Part shown: positions 36,153 through 48,300 of the stretch, in pieces | How positions within the stretch are numbered: position 1 is the first letter of the stretch | How the letters are laid out: each line of letters opens with the position of its first letter | Origin: Chromobotia macracanthus | Taxonomy: Eukaryota; Chordata; Actinopteri; Cypriniformes; Botiidae | Assembly: GCA_036877525.1 (NCBI GenBank) | Contig: JAZGTH010000015.1 | Location: 7,649,001 to 7,713,000 of the forward strand | Direction: 5' to 3' | DNA length: 64,000 nt | Notes under the pieces: model-generated | Told to the model about the DNA's origin: nothing | Database searches by the model: none | The model's input: the letters and a program-made list of their open reading frames with translations, nothing else | Made by a program: the position numbers and the translations under genes

Positions 36153-38546
36153 ATGAAATTTGGACTGGTCCTTTTCTTGTGTTTCTGGACAGGTAAGTAC
36201 TACCATAATGCATTAATCTGTTTGTGACAATATTGGTATGTGAAATACTAGCACAAACGTACAAAATATTACATTTGTTCAGCATTCGTGCTAATTAGCA
36301 GTTTTTTGTTAGTCAATTTTGTAATTGTAATCATAAATGCTTTTTCAAAAATCTGCGATCATAAAATGAATGTAGATAAAATGAGAATAAAAAAAGCATA
36401 AAAAGAAAGAGAAAGAATAAAGTTTATTCTACTACAAAAGAGCTGTCTGTCTTCAAAAAGTTTGTCTTTACACTCTGCTTCAGTGGAGCTCATCTCCTAC
36501 CTGAGCAGCTGTGCAATTTCATTGCAACCAGCATGTGGATTTATCTCTAGCTTTAAACATCTCTAGCTTTAAAACACCCAGTATTTAAATTTATTGTGGT
36601 ATAATTTAAATGTTTACAGTTTTCTATAATTGTAACTTTATTATGTGTTCATGTGTCTTCCCTATACAGTGTTTTGTGGTTGGGGAGTAATAGTGCAGCT
36701 CAACTAATGCAGTACATAATACGTAATCTTGCTGATATCAAGTGGTCTGCTTTTTATATAATGCATGAGGAATTTTCCACATGGCTCAATCCACTGACTT
36801 GTAAACACAAATGCTTTGCTCTGCTGCTGTGCCACTATCCACAGTTAAAGAAAAACCTATCAGCGCATTATTTAAACTACTGTATTGTGTCTCTGGTTGC
36901 TTTTGCATAAGCTGGTGTCATTGGTAAACAAGCAGAAGTGCAACTGGAGGCCGACCAGCCTTTCCTGCATGTGCCTCTGTCACAAGAAGCCTCAATCCAC
37001 TGCTGCTACCGTTGTGTAAAGAAGCCCCACATCACCTGGATCATGAATGTTCAAACCACCAATGGAACCACTATTTCCAGATTGGTGAATCTGTCAGATG
37101 AAGTGACAGCTGAGCCAATGAAAGAAGAGCATGGAATCAAATGCCATTGGTTGATTCTTAAGAAAGTCCGCCTTGAAGATACTGGCCTGTACCAGTGTTA
37201 CCTCAATCTTTCCTCTCCTCGCATTGCCATCTTTACTCATGGTACTTTTCTTCAAGTCTACAGTAAGTCAGATCACAGTTAAACTGTTAAGCATACTTCA
37301 TTTCTTGCCATTGTGGCAGAAACATTTTCAGATAACAATATAACCTTTGAAAACTCCTAAGCTCTTGGTAAATATGTTGTAGGTCCAATGACTAACATCA
37401 TAATCTTTCCTATGTCACTACAAAAGCCATAAACTTAACAATGTATTCACTCAAGCTTACTGAGGGCCACATTGTGAAAGCAGTAAGACCTACCATTCAT
37501 TCAGTTGAGTACATTAGGCAAACACAACCCATTAAATTAAATAAACCCACTCCTAAATATTTTCTTTTTAAACTCTCTTTATAAACCCACATGCAACTTC
37601 AGTTGTCGAAAAAGCTTCTGTTTGTTCTGTCTAGTTCTTTTTAAAATATTGGTAAGTGATTGACCGTCTTTGCCATCCCTGGAAAGCTGTGGTTGATAAG
37701 ACACAGTCCCATCACTTCTCTTCCATTAGAACCCATACAGAAGACCTTGAACCTCAGTGAAAGTTTAAAGAACAGCGTCATCACCGTAGAGGCGGTTTTC
37801 CTGCTGCTGTGTATGCTGATCTCTGGTACCATGCTCCTCTGTAAGGTCAGACACAAGCCTCTGAAGCTGATCATGCACTTAAAGGCTTTCACAGAAGCTA
37901 TGCTTGTTTCCTAAAGAATGTGCTTTACATCACATGCAATAAGGCGTTGTGATGTAAGTAGCTAGAGTGACTCAGTAATGGTGACAGGTGTAGATATACA
38001 GGACTGCATTAATAATAGTTAATATTTATGTACTATAAAAATTACAATTAGACTTAAAGTTAAGTGAGCTAACTGTATTGCAACATTTCTGCTTGAGTTA
38101 ATATTGTACATATTTATTTCTCCAGTCAAAGAGATTGAGAGGAGGAATGGAAAGGAGGAAAGGAAAGAAGGAAGAAAATATCTATGAGGTATGTCCACTG
38201 CATGTTCTTTTTCATATTACTATTGTTTTATATATTAAAAAAAGATGTCCACATATCCCCTGTTATGTGTTATGAGCATGTTCCTGTAGGTATACTGGAA
38301 GGGAAAGGTGCTAGCAATGCTAAGATCATGGGTTTGATTCCCATGGACACCCACATAATGTTAAAATACATAGCCTGAAAGCACTGCTTGTCACTTTGAA
38401 TTATAGTGTCTTTCACAAGTGTCAATGTAAATGTAATCCTTCCACAGGGTGTACACTTGGATGTCTGCAACTCCACTTACCATGTGAAAGGCAGTTTTCA
38501 AGATGTGGCCAACTGTGGAGAGGACACACAGCTGGAGACGCCCTAG
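36153..38546 (+). CDS. cd79a: B-cell antigen receptor Ig-alpha chain CD79a
   Basis: CD79a pairs with CD79b and carries the signal of surface immunoglobulin in B cells through Lyn and Syk. Coding exons are 36153-36192, 36912-37262, 37730-37845, 38126-38188 and 38448-38546; total 669 nt, 222 residues (human 226), all phases matching. Order: signal peptide (MKFGLVLFLCFW), one Ig domain (Cys...TW...DTGLYQC), a membrane segment with the conserved acidic residue (TVEAVFLLLCMLISG), and a short tail, ENIYEGVHLDVC...Y, ending QDV...DTQLETP, close to the human end QDV...DVQLEKP. Three N-glycosylation sites are visible (NGT, NLS, NLS). Position next to arhgef1 matches human. Odd points in the tail and Ig domain are listed under findings. 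Confidence 0.94.
36912..37262 (+). CDS. cd79a: cd79a Ig-domain exon
   Basis: The acceptor CATAAG at 36911 is unusual in lacking a pyrimidine at -3 (AAG), but the frame from the signal exon fits (split codon G|CT). The domain has the Ig pattern: a Cys cluster (HCCYRC), ITW, then EDTGLYQCYL. It has more Cys than a standard domain (an extra CC, RC and KC). The last strand reads THGTFLQV where human reads CGTYLRV. Confidence 0.92.
38126..38188 (+). CDS. cd79a: cd79a cytoplasmic exon with first ITAM tyrosine
   Basis: A basic juxtamembrane stretch (SKRLRGGMERRKGKKE) leads to ENIYE, the first half of the ITAM. The human tail is acidic here (DEYEDENLYE), so the charge is reversed before the ITAM. 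Confidence 0.9.
38279..38437 (+). mobile_element. tRNA-derived SINE abutting the last cd79a exon
   Basis: It runs from TGTTCCTGTAGG through a B box (GGGTTTGATTCCC at about 38330) and GCACTGCTTGTCACTTTG to the tail CAATGTAAATGTAAT, ending ten bases before the acceptor CAG of the ITAM exon (38445-38447). Confidence 0.82.
38448..38546 (+). CDS. cd79a: cd79a last exon (second ITAM half and C-terminus)
   Basis: It encodes GVHLDVCNSTYHVKGSFQDV and a tail ending TQLETP, then TAG at 38544-38546. The second ITAM tyrosine is followed by HVK rather than xxL/I. The human non-ITAM tyrosine in TYQDV is Phe here (SFQDV). Confidence 0.92.
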   Translation, partial: GVHLDVCNSTYHVKGSFQDVANCGEDTQLETP

Positions 38547-38813
38547 CTGGAGCTTGGAAGAACGGGAAAGTGATGACATTAAACGAGATCAGATTCACAG
38601 ATCAGATTAAACAGGATCAGATTCACAGAGAGGAGAGAATGAAATCAGGATAAGATGGAAGTGTTTTAAAGGGACATTAGCTGAATAGAGTTAAAGTAGG
38701 ACACTTTCTAATCATTTCTCACAGGTATTGTTTTTCAAAATATGATTAAATTAGCTTCATCAATGTCCTTCTATACTAGTTTTGTATTGATAAACGTATT
38801 GCTGATTTGTTGT

Positions 38814-38819
38814 AATAAA
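38814..38819 (+). terminator. candidate poly(A) signal of cd79a
   Basis: AATAAA 268 bases after the stop; a second one is at 38992-38997. Both lie before the CpG-containing lipe promoter. Confidence 0.6.
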
Positions 38820-39039
38820 AGAATATACATATAAAATTAGAGGATTAAGCTTGAATTTCTTTACCAGTTGTTCCAGTTCACCTATACAGTCAAATTTGAG
38901 TCTGTATGTCTTTCTATATATTTATTAGGCAAAGAATGCATTTGTTTGTGTTTTGCATTGAGTGAAATTAACCTTATCAGCTTATGATGTGAATAAATGT
39001 TGTTTCCGCTATTGGATATTGAATATTGAACATTTTGCT

Positions 39040-39378
39040 GTCACAATTTAAAGGGCGGGGGGCTGTGAAAAGACTGATTTGTTAAAAATATAGAAAAAGA
39101 CAAACATTACTATTTATGATTGATTATTAATAATCGTGTTTACGTCACTTGGCCAAATAAGATGGGCGATGCTCTGAAATAAGAAGTATTTTATGTTCAT
39201 TTTGACGATGGACCGTAATGTGGGCGTGGTCGCTTGAAAGGTACGTCCAGACAGAAGAGAGAGAGGAGGCGATCAGCGTGAGTGAGGAAGATGGCGTCTG
39301 CAAAGAAGTCCGGGAGCGGTGGTCTCCAAAAGGCAGTAAACAGGAGGCGTTCATCAAAACTCAAAGAAGGCCCTATAG
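39040..39378 (+). promoter_or_regulatory. lipe: lipe promoter and candidate first coding exon
   Basis: A GGGCGGGG GC box lies at about 39052-39060, and GGGCGTGG at about 39221. ATG at 39291 has a good context (GAAGATGG) and opens 29 codons (MASAKKSGSGGLQKAV... KEGPI) plus one base to the donor ATAG|GTACAT at 39378/39379. That base joins TG of the next exon to give Val, then the conserved Met, so the frame is continuous. An overlapping ATG in another frame lies at 39218. The 30-residue extension is basic and not known to me. Confidence 0.55.
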
Positions 39379-42300
39379 GTACATTTTCTGTTCGTGTTTG
39401 TTTGTTTGTTTTTTGGTGGTCTGGCGCTTTTTACATGACTGTGGCGCTGCTCGCTAGATAGTTGCAGAAGAACTGTCAAATGAAAGATTAAAGCGAGCGC
39501 TCACTGTACAGTAATGCGGTTACATTTGCATAGCATACATTTGTAATTTGTAGGTTATTTCTTTGTTAGTTTGTAAGTATTTTGATTGTTTAAAAGTTGA
39601 GGCACAGACACCGGCTTTCTTTGAACCAACAGCTTTTTAATCATATTGCATGTAGTTAAAGTATCACCTGCGGCTATATATGTCGGTATAGTTACAGTGA
39701 TTAGTGATATATAAACCAACAGCTTTTTAGTTTTGAGTTAGTCAGTGATGAAATGTTTATTTTAGGAGCGCATTAAGTTATAGCTCTTATTACGTCACGA
39801 TTTGACTTCTCGTTTAAGAGAAACCGGCATTTGCTTAAAATGGGCTTTGAGCATTAGTTCAAAGATACTTAAGAGATAAGTTTAACTTGTGCTTCTAACA
39901 TCAGATTATGTTTTAAGGTGATTGGCTCATGAATGTGGTACTTTGACATGCTAGCCAGGTATCTGTTAATGTAAAGTGGTTTTAATGGCTTATAAAGTGA
40001 GTAAATATGTGTGTTTAGTTCATTGCTCCTAACACAGTAAGTTAGGATGCAGTGTTGTGCTGTTTCAGCGTTTCTTAGTAGCTGTCACAGGAAGCAATGT
40101 TATGCTTTTGACCTTGTAACTGGTCTGTTATCAGCTGTTATCAGATCACTGGGGGCTTTTAAATAGTGCAAAAATTGGTTATTGTTTCATGTGTTGTAAT
40201 GGGCAGCATGACACTGGCTGTTTGGCTTTAGGATTTCACCATAGATCCCTGCCTTGTTCAAAGACTCAGAGGATTAATCTAGGAGAATTTGCCATCTCAA
40301 TACCTCTTTCAGCCAAATGCAAGCCTGTAGTGTTACAAGGGAATACTGATAATATCACAATGTTAATATTCTGTATGTGTAGGTCAGTTGTTTACTCATT
40401 GCTGTCATGTTTGTATAAGAGTGAAGGGAAACTCTTCAATGACGGTTCATTGTTTTTCTCTTCCTGTTGAGATGGTTTGACCACATTTGCCAGGTACTCT
40501 GGGAGAAAGGTCACCTTTCTGTTCTCTGATATTGTCAGACAATAATTACATAAATTAATAAAGCATGTGGTCCTGGATGTACAGTAATGTAGAACCAAGA
40601 GGGAACATTTTCTGGCCCTTTTCTCAGTGTTCTCACCACAAAGACTCAGTGGAAATGCGTCGTTCTTTAACCCTGAAGATATTGAGAAACTCACCTACGT
40701 AGTAAGATTACGGTAAAATCCCTTTGTACATTACATTGTGCTGAAAATAAGAAGGTTTAGGCCAAATATAAACAATCCTGACTAATCTCCTGTGATGTGT
40801 TTTTAATTTTGCATAATACATAATATAAAAAGCAACATTGTTATAAGTGCATCTTATGTAATGAATAGTGGTAATGTTTTTTGTAATTATTGCTATTATT
40901 TAAAGCAATATTGTTTCTATTGTAAAATGTTGTGGCTGTTAAGTACGTAAAAATAGTTCTCAGTTGTTCAGACACACCATCTCTGTTCTCAAAACTTTAC
41001 CACTACAAATGTTTCTGTGAGGAAAACATTATTTAAAATATATTATTTCACTGTTAGCCGTTAAATTGCACTCTGACTTTGAGTCAGGCATTACTAGGTC
41101 ACGTACATATATATAGATGTTTATCTAGGTATACATCACACAAGTATTACAAGAATGTATGTATGAACTTAAACAATATTGTAATGTAAATTGTAAATTA
41201 GTAAATTATTAAACGTGTAATTTTCTTGTGAATAATTTATTACTGGTAAAGGTTATTTGCCATAAGAATGGATATCCATTAACATGGATGTTCAGTCTCT
41301 TTTGCTTATTTTATTATGCTTGGTTAATGTAAAGTAACAGTGACAAAACCACAAAATAAATTTTGTAAATGTCACCTGTGTCTGTCTGGAGCTTCTCATG
41401 CTGAACAGAGGGGCCAGTACTGGATCATCCAGTTAGGGTGAAGGTCACCGGCCACCCCTGTCCTCACAGCCAATAGAAGGAAAGGTTATTGAGACAATTT
41501 AGTGTTTGCACTGGTCTGCTAGCTGGTCTGAGGACGCAGTTGCCATGAATCCTTCAGAACAAGCAAACTCAAGCTCTTACGAGAGCAGCTGTGTGTAGCA
41601 CACGTGAAAGTTGAAGTGAAGAATTTGTTTTCATTGTTCACTGGGTGAAAGGTCCTCCTACCAGAACAGAGGTACGGAAAAAATAACAAAGCTGTTCTCT
41701 CAAGGGAGTGAAAGGAATAAGAATCTAGGAGTTCACAGACAAAAACAACAGAGAAGATAAGAGAGGAATGGCCAGAAAGTGACAGAATGTCACATCGTGA
41801 TCAGAGAAGGTGGGCGAGATTGGGAGAGAAAGTGTCCAATCAAAACACTCCATCTTACTGTCTTCCCCTTTGTTTACCTTCCCATGTTTCTACTTCACTT
41901 GCTTCATGGCTGGTACTGTTCTGAGAGGACAGGACGAGCAAGGACCCCAGCATGAGTTCAGATGAGGGTAACGTTCAGAGTCAGGGATCAGTCCCTGTGT
42001 GTGTGGTTGTTGTGTGTATGTGCTCAATGTATGTGCTTTGCTTATGCATGCTGAGATGTTTACAGGTGTTTAGATTCTTACACTTCAAGCTCTGCTTAAC
42101 CCCCAGTGTACTTTAAAAGTGTGTGTTTGGCATCTGTTCTATAAATAAGTTTATTATATAATCTTTATTATTGTCCAATAATGTTTGATAATTTTCACAT
42201 TCATAGTATATAGCATTATGTATTTTTTCTGGCTGCTGGTTTTTGTATGTTTCTATGATTATTTGATTGTTCTCTTTGTCAATAGGAATTAGTTTTGTTG

Positions 42301-45300
42301 TAAGCGTTGCTTGATAAATGGATAACTCAGCATCCTCGGTTTAACAACTAAAATTGCTGTTTGTAGATTTGTAGTCTAGATCTGCCCTTAATCCAGAATA
42401 TGAGTTTGCAAGAATGATAGATTTTTAGATTAAAAGATATTACAGGAGATAAAATATTTAAGATAGACAATACTTGAGTTAATAGCCTAGTTTTCAGCCT
42501 TCCACTTAATGATGGCACACACATTTCTAGCTAGTTTTCCAGTGTAACTAATCATTTGAATTTTTACTGTGTGAAATGAGGCTGGAATTTTGAGATTTCT
42601 CATTTAATAAAAGGATTAGGTGGTAAATTGTCTTGTTGCATGTGGCAGTGTTTCCCTAAATAAATATTTAGATAATCCACAAGACTGGTTCAAATAGTCA
42701 TAGGTCTGACCTGCATCTGAACTGTAACCAGTGCAGCTCTGGAAATCATTTCTAAAACTGATTTCAAATCAGTATTTAAGGCTAGTTATATACTTACACT
42801 TAACACAGTTTAACTACAACCTCCGTGCTAAGGACAGATTAAAGATAGACTGGAAAAATAAGACAAGGGTGAATGATTCTTCTTGTGAAAGAAGGCAGCT
42901 TGTTTGTTTTTGCCGTTGGAGATAATAGATCACTGACAGGGGGAGAGGGAACATGGCATACTTTGGCAGAGGGGAAAGAAGAGAGCTTGGAAAGTCTGAG
43001 AAGAAGCAAATGAGAGTGGCCGGGTGATGGGAGGGGTTATGTAGGGTAAAGGGCAGAAAGCATAAGACAGGGCTGTTGTAAACCCATATGTGTAGCAGAT
43101 GGAAGAGTGTCTGGGATATTCAGCTTGAAATAACAGGAAATGCAATACAACAGCTAGGTGGATTAGTACATCTCACATTGTAAGGGTTTGCATATGTAAT
43201 AAAAAGCCAGGCCAGAAACTGGCCAACTCAAACACTTACAATTAAGCCCTGTTCACACTTAGAGTTTGTTATATAAAATGTATACGTGGGTGTGTTTAGA
43301 GACACAACAAAGTTGTGAAAACTTTAATTTTATGCAAATGAGCAGCCACATGATGCAGTGACAGCCAATGAGAATGAAGATGGGAGGTCACATGATGCTT
43401 GATGATTTCCTGTGATTCTAAGATACTCATATTTATATCACTTATCTGTATTGTAACTGTATTGTGGCATGTCAATTCTCATGGGCTAAATATGCATGAT
43501 TGTATGTATCACAGTACAGTATAGTGTTAGCTGGCAAAATTGTCACTTGTTGCTCTGTGTTATGGCCTGTGATCTTGTCTGCAGCTTCTGTCTGCTACTG
43601 GCCTTTACTGTAGCTCACTGCTCTTCCTGTTTCTTTTCCTGCACATTAAGGAAGGAACAGCAGTTTTTCCAGCAGTCAGCTTCTTGAGGACAAGAATGTA
43701 CAGTGTGTTAGTAGAGCTTCTTAGCGGTGTATGTGTTAAAGTGATACTGTAGGACCTGTTTGCTGTGTGTAATGCCATAGACAGGAGTGCTTTGGCAAAG
43801 GCTGTTTTAATGAATTGATCTGTCTCTGATTTAGTGAGTGTATCAATGTGTGTTTTGTGGTTGAGCCGTTACATTTTATACAGATACTTCCTTTACGTCC
43901 TAAGCTGCAATCTGTAACTTCTGCCTCTCTGTGGCCCTCTCTTTTTGAACCATAAAAGTGCAGGTTTAAAATTAAGTCAAACTAGCATTTCCCAGGAAAT
44001 CTGATCCAGCAGCTCAAATTATAAATAAATTATCAATCATTATTATAAACGTATCATTGTGGTAAGGTAAAGAGAGCGTTTTGAACACTAATCTGTTGTG
44101 TACTTGCTCAACAGCTGTTTTTTGTTTATTTTTAACTGAATAAAGATACAGATTGCAGCTTTAATCCTTCTGTATGAGCTTAAAGAGAAAGGCGAAAATT
44201 AAAATTGTCATCATTTACTGACCCTCATGTCATTCCAATCTATGGGACATTTTTATGGAATACAAAATGTGAATTTGTGAAGACTGTCCAGGCCACTGTT
44301 TTGTAAGTAATGAAAGTGAATGAGGACTGCTACTGTCAAGCTCCAAAATTACAAAAATGCATCATACAAGTTTTTTTAAAAGTGTTGCAATTCTTCTGAA
44401 GTCAAATGCCAATCAAGTTGTACAGACTTGATACTTTTATAGAGACTTTGTTTACCATTTTAAAGCTTGACTGTCCCAGTCTTATTCACTTTTATTATGA
44501 GAAAAGGAGTGGCAAGGATTGTCACTCTTTGTGTTTCACTAAAGGAAGAAAGTCAAATGGAACTACATAAGAAGAATCACAATTTTCATTTATGCCATTA
44601 TGTCTTTCATTAACTGTCCCTTTAAAGATCTTGTTAGTGTATGTGCCAATCTGAAGTAATTCATCTCTCTTTAACTTATCTGATCTTCTTAGTGATGGAC
44701 ACCAAGGCAGTGTTCACTGCCCTCTATGACGTGTGTGAAGAGAATGCCGCCTTCTTCTCCGGGGCCAACAAAGGTCAAACTGGAAACACAGCCCAGCGCC
44801 TGGTGGATGCCATGAGCACCATCCAGGAACACGCTCGCTGCCTGGAACCTGTCATCATTGGATTTGCTGCCATCTACCACCATTTTGACTTTGACCCTCA
44901 TATTCCTGCCAATGGATATCGCTCCCTTGTTAAGGTGAATGTCTGACTGTGGGGTTAATATTTTTAATGAGTTCATGAGAGAAGCCGTTTACATGTTTAT
45001 AATCCATGATTTCTTCTCTGCTGAAAATAGCTGTTTCCAGTGCATTATTTTTAGCAGTTAGTCATCGTGATTAACTGGTTTATGTAGTCAGCAGTGGTTA
45101 AGCTCATTTCTGACTATTGCTACAGTAATTAACTGCCAAGAGCATGTTTCCTTATCCTTTGGCTCAGTTCACTCCTTATTCCTTATTACTCCAGTTCCTT
45201 ATTACCTCCTAAGGTAATAGGGCCTTTTGGTAAATTGACAGCCTATATAGTGCCTATATATATGTGTGTGTGTGTGTCTTTAGGGGTTACTTAACCATAT

Positions 45301-48300
45301 ATTGGCGACAAATCTGTACCCCAAATCAGCAAAACCAGACTATAACCAGACTAAGTCTATGGAATGTCTCTATTTAGATAGATAAGTAAACGCATGTGTT
45401 CGTTTGTATTATTTGTATAAATTATTTTTGAACAGTCTTCCTGTTTTGTCCTGTCCCTGCACCTCCCTTCCACCCTCATTCATTCTTTCTCCTCCTCTTC
45501 CTCAGGTGGTGCGCTGTTGCCTCCTCCATATTATTCACAAGGGGCGCTATATTACATCCAACAGACGAAGCATTTTTTTCCGCACGAGCCACAATGCGGC
45601 GGAGATGGAGGCGTACTGCAGCGCCCTTTGTCAGCTTAGAGCACTGCTTTATCTAGCTCAGAGACTGCTCCATGACAACAGCCATGGCAACCTGTTTTTT
45701 CAGGAGGAGAGCGGGCTCAGTCAGAGCTTCCTCAGAGAATACGCCTCCATGCACAAGGGCTGCTTCTACGGCCGCTGTGTTGGCTTTCAGGTTTGTTGGT
45801 TTCACAAGGGGACTGTGACCACGATGAATGATTCTCACGTTACACACATTGTCTTACAGAATTATCACATGGTGTAGTGGTTGTGTTAATGTGATGTCCT
45901 TTTGCAAACTAAAGCATATACTATATGAAGTCGGTATGAGTGAATTCTGTTGTTAATAATGCTCTGATGTGTCGTCATACTAAGATACAGTACAGACCTT
46001 TGTTTTCATAAAGCTGTAGTTTTGCTTTCCTCCATGTTTGTACCTATTTTAGTGTACAGTTGACCCAATGATTTATTTTTATTGTTCCACTGAAAACTTT
46101 CTTCTCTTGTTCCCTGGCAGTTTACTCCTGCCATCCGTCCATGCCTGCAGTCAATTGCTATAGGACTGGTTGCCTTTGGGGAGAACTACAGGACGCACCA
46201 GTCTGGCATAGGTTAGTTGGAACTGTCAATTTAAGCACCTTCTGATAAAACTTTATGTGCCTTTTGTGTATTGGGAAGGTAGAACTTTTCAGCGATCATT
46301 TTATTGTACTTCATTTCATTGAGCAACTCAGTCACATATGCACTAGAGATTTAGAACACATTGCAGACCCAGCATATATTTACACTACTAAAGGGCTCAG
46401 GAGAGTATTCGTTCAAAAAGAAGTCAAATGCACTGACCCTTGGAGGCATTCTAATATTGTCTCTTGTGCTCCATGCTGCATCCTAGTGGAGGCAGGAGAT
46501 ATTGCACCATACGGTGAGTTGGTCTCACAGATGTTCGGTGTGGATAAGAGAAACCTGTGTCCTTCCCAAACCTGTTCCCAAAGATTACCATTAGCATCCA
46601 CACAGATGAAATCTGTTGAGTTTCAGTGTAGTGTAAGAACAGCAGAATCAAGACTGATTCCAAATCAGTTTCTGATAATGTTTTTCAATATTGAACTCAC
46701 CGTTTATGCATGTTTGCCAGGGTAAGATGCTGCAGTTGTATTTTCTGTTGATTGGTAGTGGTCTGCGTTTGTTTCTTTTTTTCAGTATTACTGTCCCAGT
46801 GTAATGGATTTGTAATGCCCTGTGTAATACAGTTATGTATGTTAGATGAACTACTATCTGTTTGTTGGTCTGTCTATCTCTCAGGTGTCGCGGCCAGTTC
46901 ATTCTTCACCTCTGGAAAGTATGCTATTGACCCTGAACTCAGAGGTCAGGAGTACGAACGCATCACTCAGAACCTGGACGTTCATTTTTGGAAGGCGTTC
47001 TGGAACATCACGGAGACTGAAGTTCTGTCGGTCAGTTTTAAATATCTGTCCCACTGAACCCTCATAGACAAACAGCAGAATTATGACCCACAATACCTGT
47101 GATTGACTCTATTTCCTTTCAACACCAGTCCAGTTCTTTTTAAGTCAATTTATTGGGTATCATTTAGCATTATTGCAATTATTCACTGTACACTCAAAAC
47201 AAGTCTGTGATTTAAAACAGACTCGCCAAGTAGCTTCTTCATCAAAGCAGAAATATTGACTATAAATATATTGATTAATGGTTGTATTTTACTCATTTAG
47301 CAGCTGTTATATTTGTATGTAACAACGTCTGGTCACAATCTCACTGCTACATCTGGCCAGATCTAACCTTAAACATTTGACTCTTATTGAGATGGCAATA
47401 ACTCGCCAGCTCTCATATGGACTTCTACAGTCATCTTCTGATACAGTATCATTTGCATAGTAATGAAAGCTAAATAAAAAATGAAAGCTATTAATCTGTA
47501 TTTTATCGCTTTCCTCTCTCCCTCTCAAGAGCCTGGTGAGTATGACAGCCACACCAGTGAAGGTGAATCGAGCTCTCTCTGTGCCTCCCGTCCCCTTTGA
47601 CCTGCCATTGGTGACGGATCCCACCCGTATGGTGACCGTGTCTCCTCCCGTGGCTCACATCGGCCTGGGACCAGTGCAGATGAGGCTGATCTCTCATGAG
47701 CTGAGAGAAGGACAGGTAACATTGATGTCTTAGTTAGCCTTAAATCATAATAGTCTTACATGTGTATCTTCCTCACAAACTCAAGTGATGCTTCTTGTGT
47801 GAATTGTAATTAGAATTCTCTTTTATTGACACTTAATTTTCTTCCCAGCTCACTCTTGACGGTAAATAAATAAATATGCTTAGATAGAGAGGGACGCATA
47901 ACTGCACTGCAGCTTGTAATGAAGGTGTACTTGGCTAAATAATACACCTGAGCTTATGATTAGTGTACATTTTGTGGCGTGTCTCCTTTTATCCTTTACC
48001 TAAAGCTCTCTAATTCCTTATATACCTCTCTGTATCAGGAGAGGACTTAAATTGGATGCAACGTAAATGACTTAGATGTAATAGTGTTGTAAAAAGCTTA
48101 CATGACTTCAGTTCACATACTTTGAACTCCTATTGATCAAGCAGGCATGTTTTATTTAAGAGTTGCATGGGCTGTGGAGTTCAATTACTTGACTTACTGT
48201 CTAAGAGAGTTGTTGCTGTTTTGTGGGGTATGTGGGAGTGAGTAATCTGCTTGTAAGTTTGCACTGAAAAGTTAGAGACGTTGTGTTGAATGAAACAATT

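Larger units (their letters stand above)
39379..44692 (+). other. lipe: lipe intron 1 (5.3 kb)
   Basis: It holds a possible second first exon (41952-41967) and a fold-back element (44180-44625) that ends 67 bases before the first conserved exon. No other exon is supported. Confidence 0.6.

Noticed and set aside
44689..44976. Minus-strand open frame over lipe exon 2
   Set aside because: Shadow of the conserved lipase exon; the + strand frame matches HSL.
47307..47722. Minus-strand open frames over lipe exon 6
   Set aside because: Shadows of the lipase frame, with no recognisable domain.
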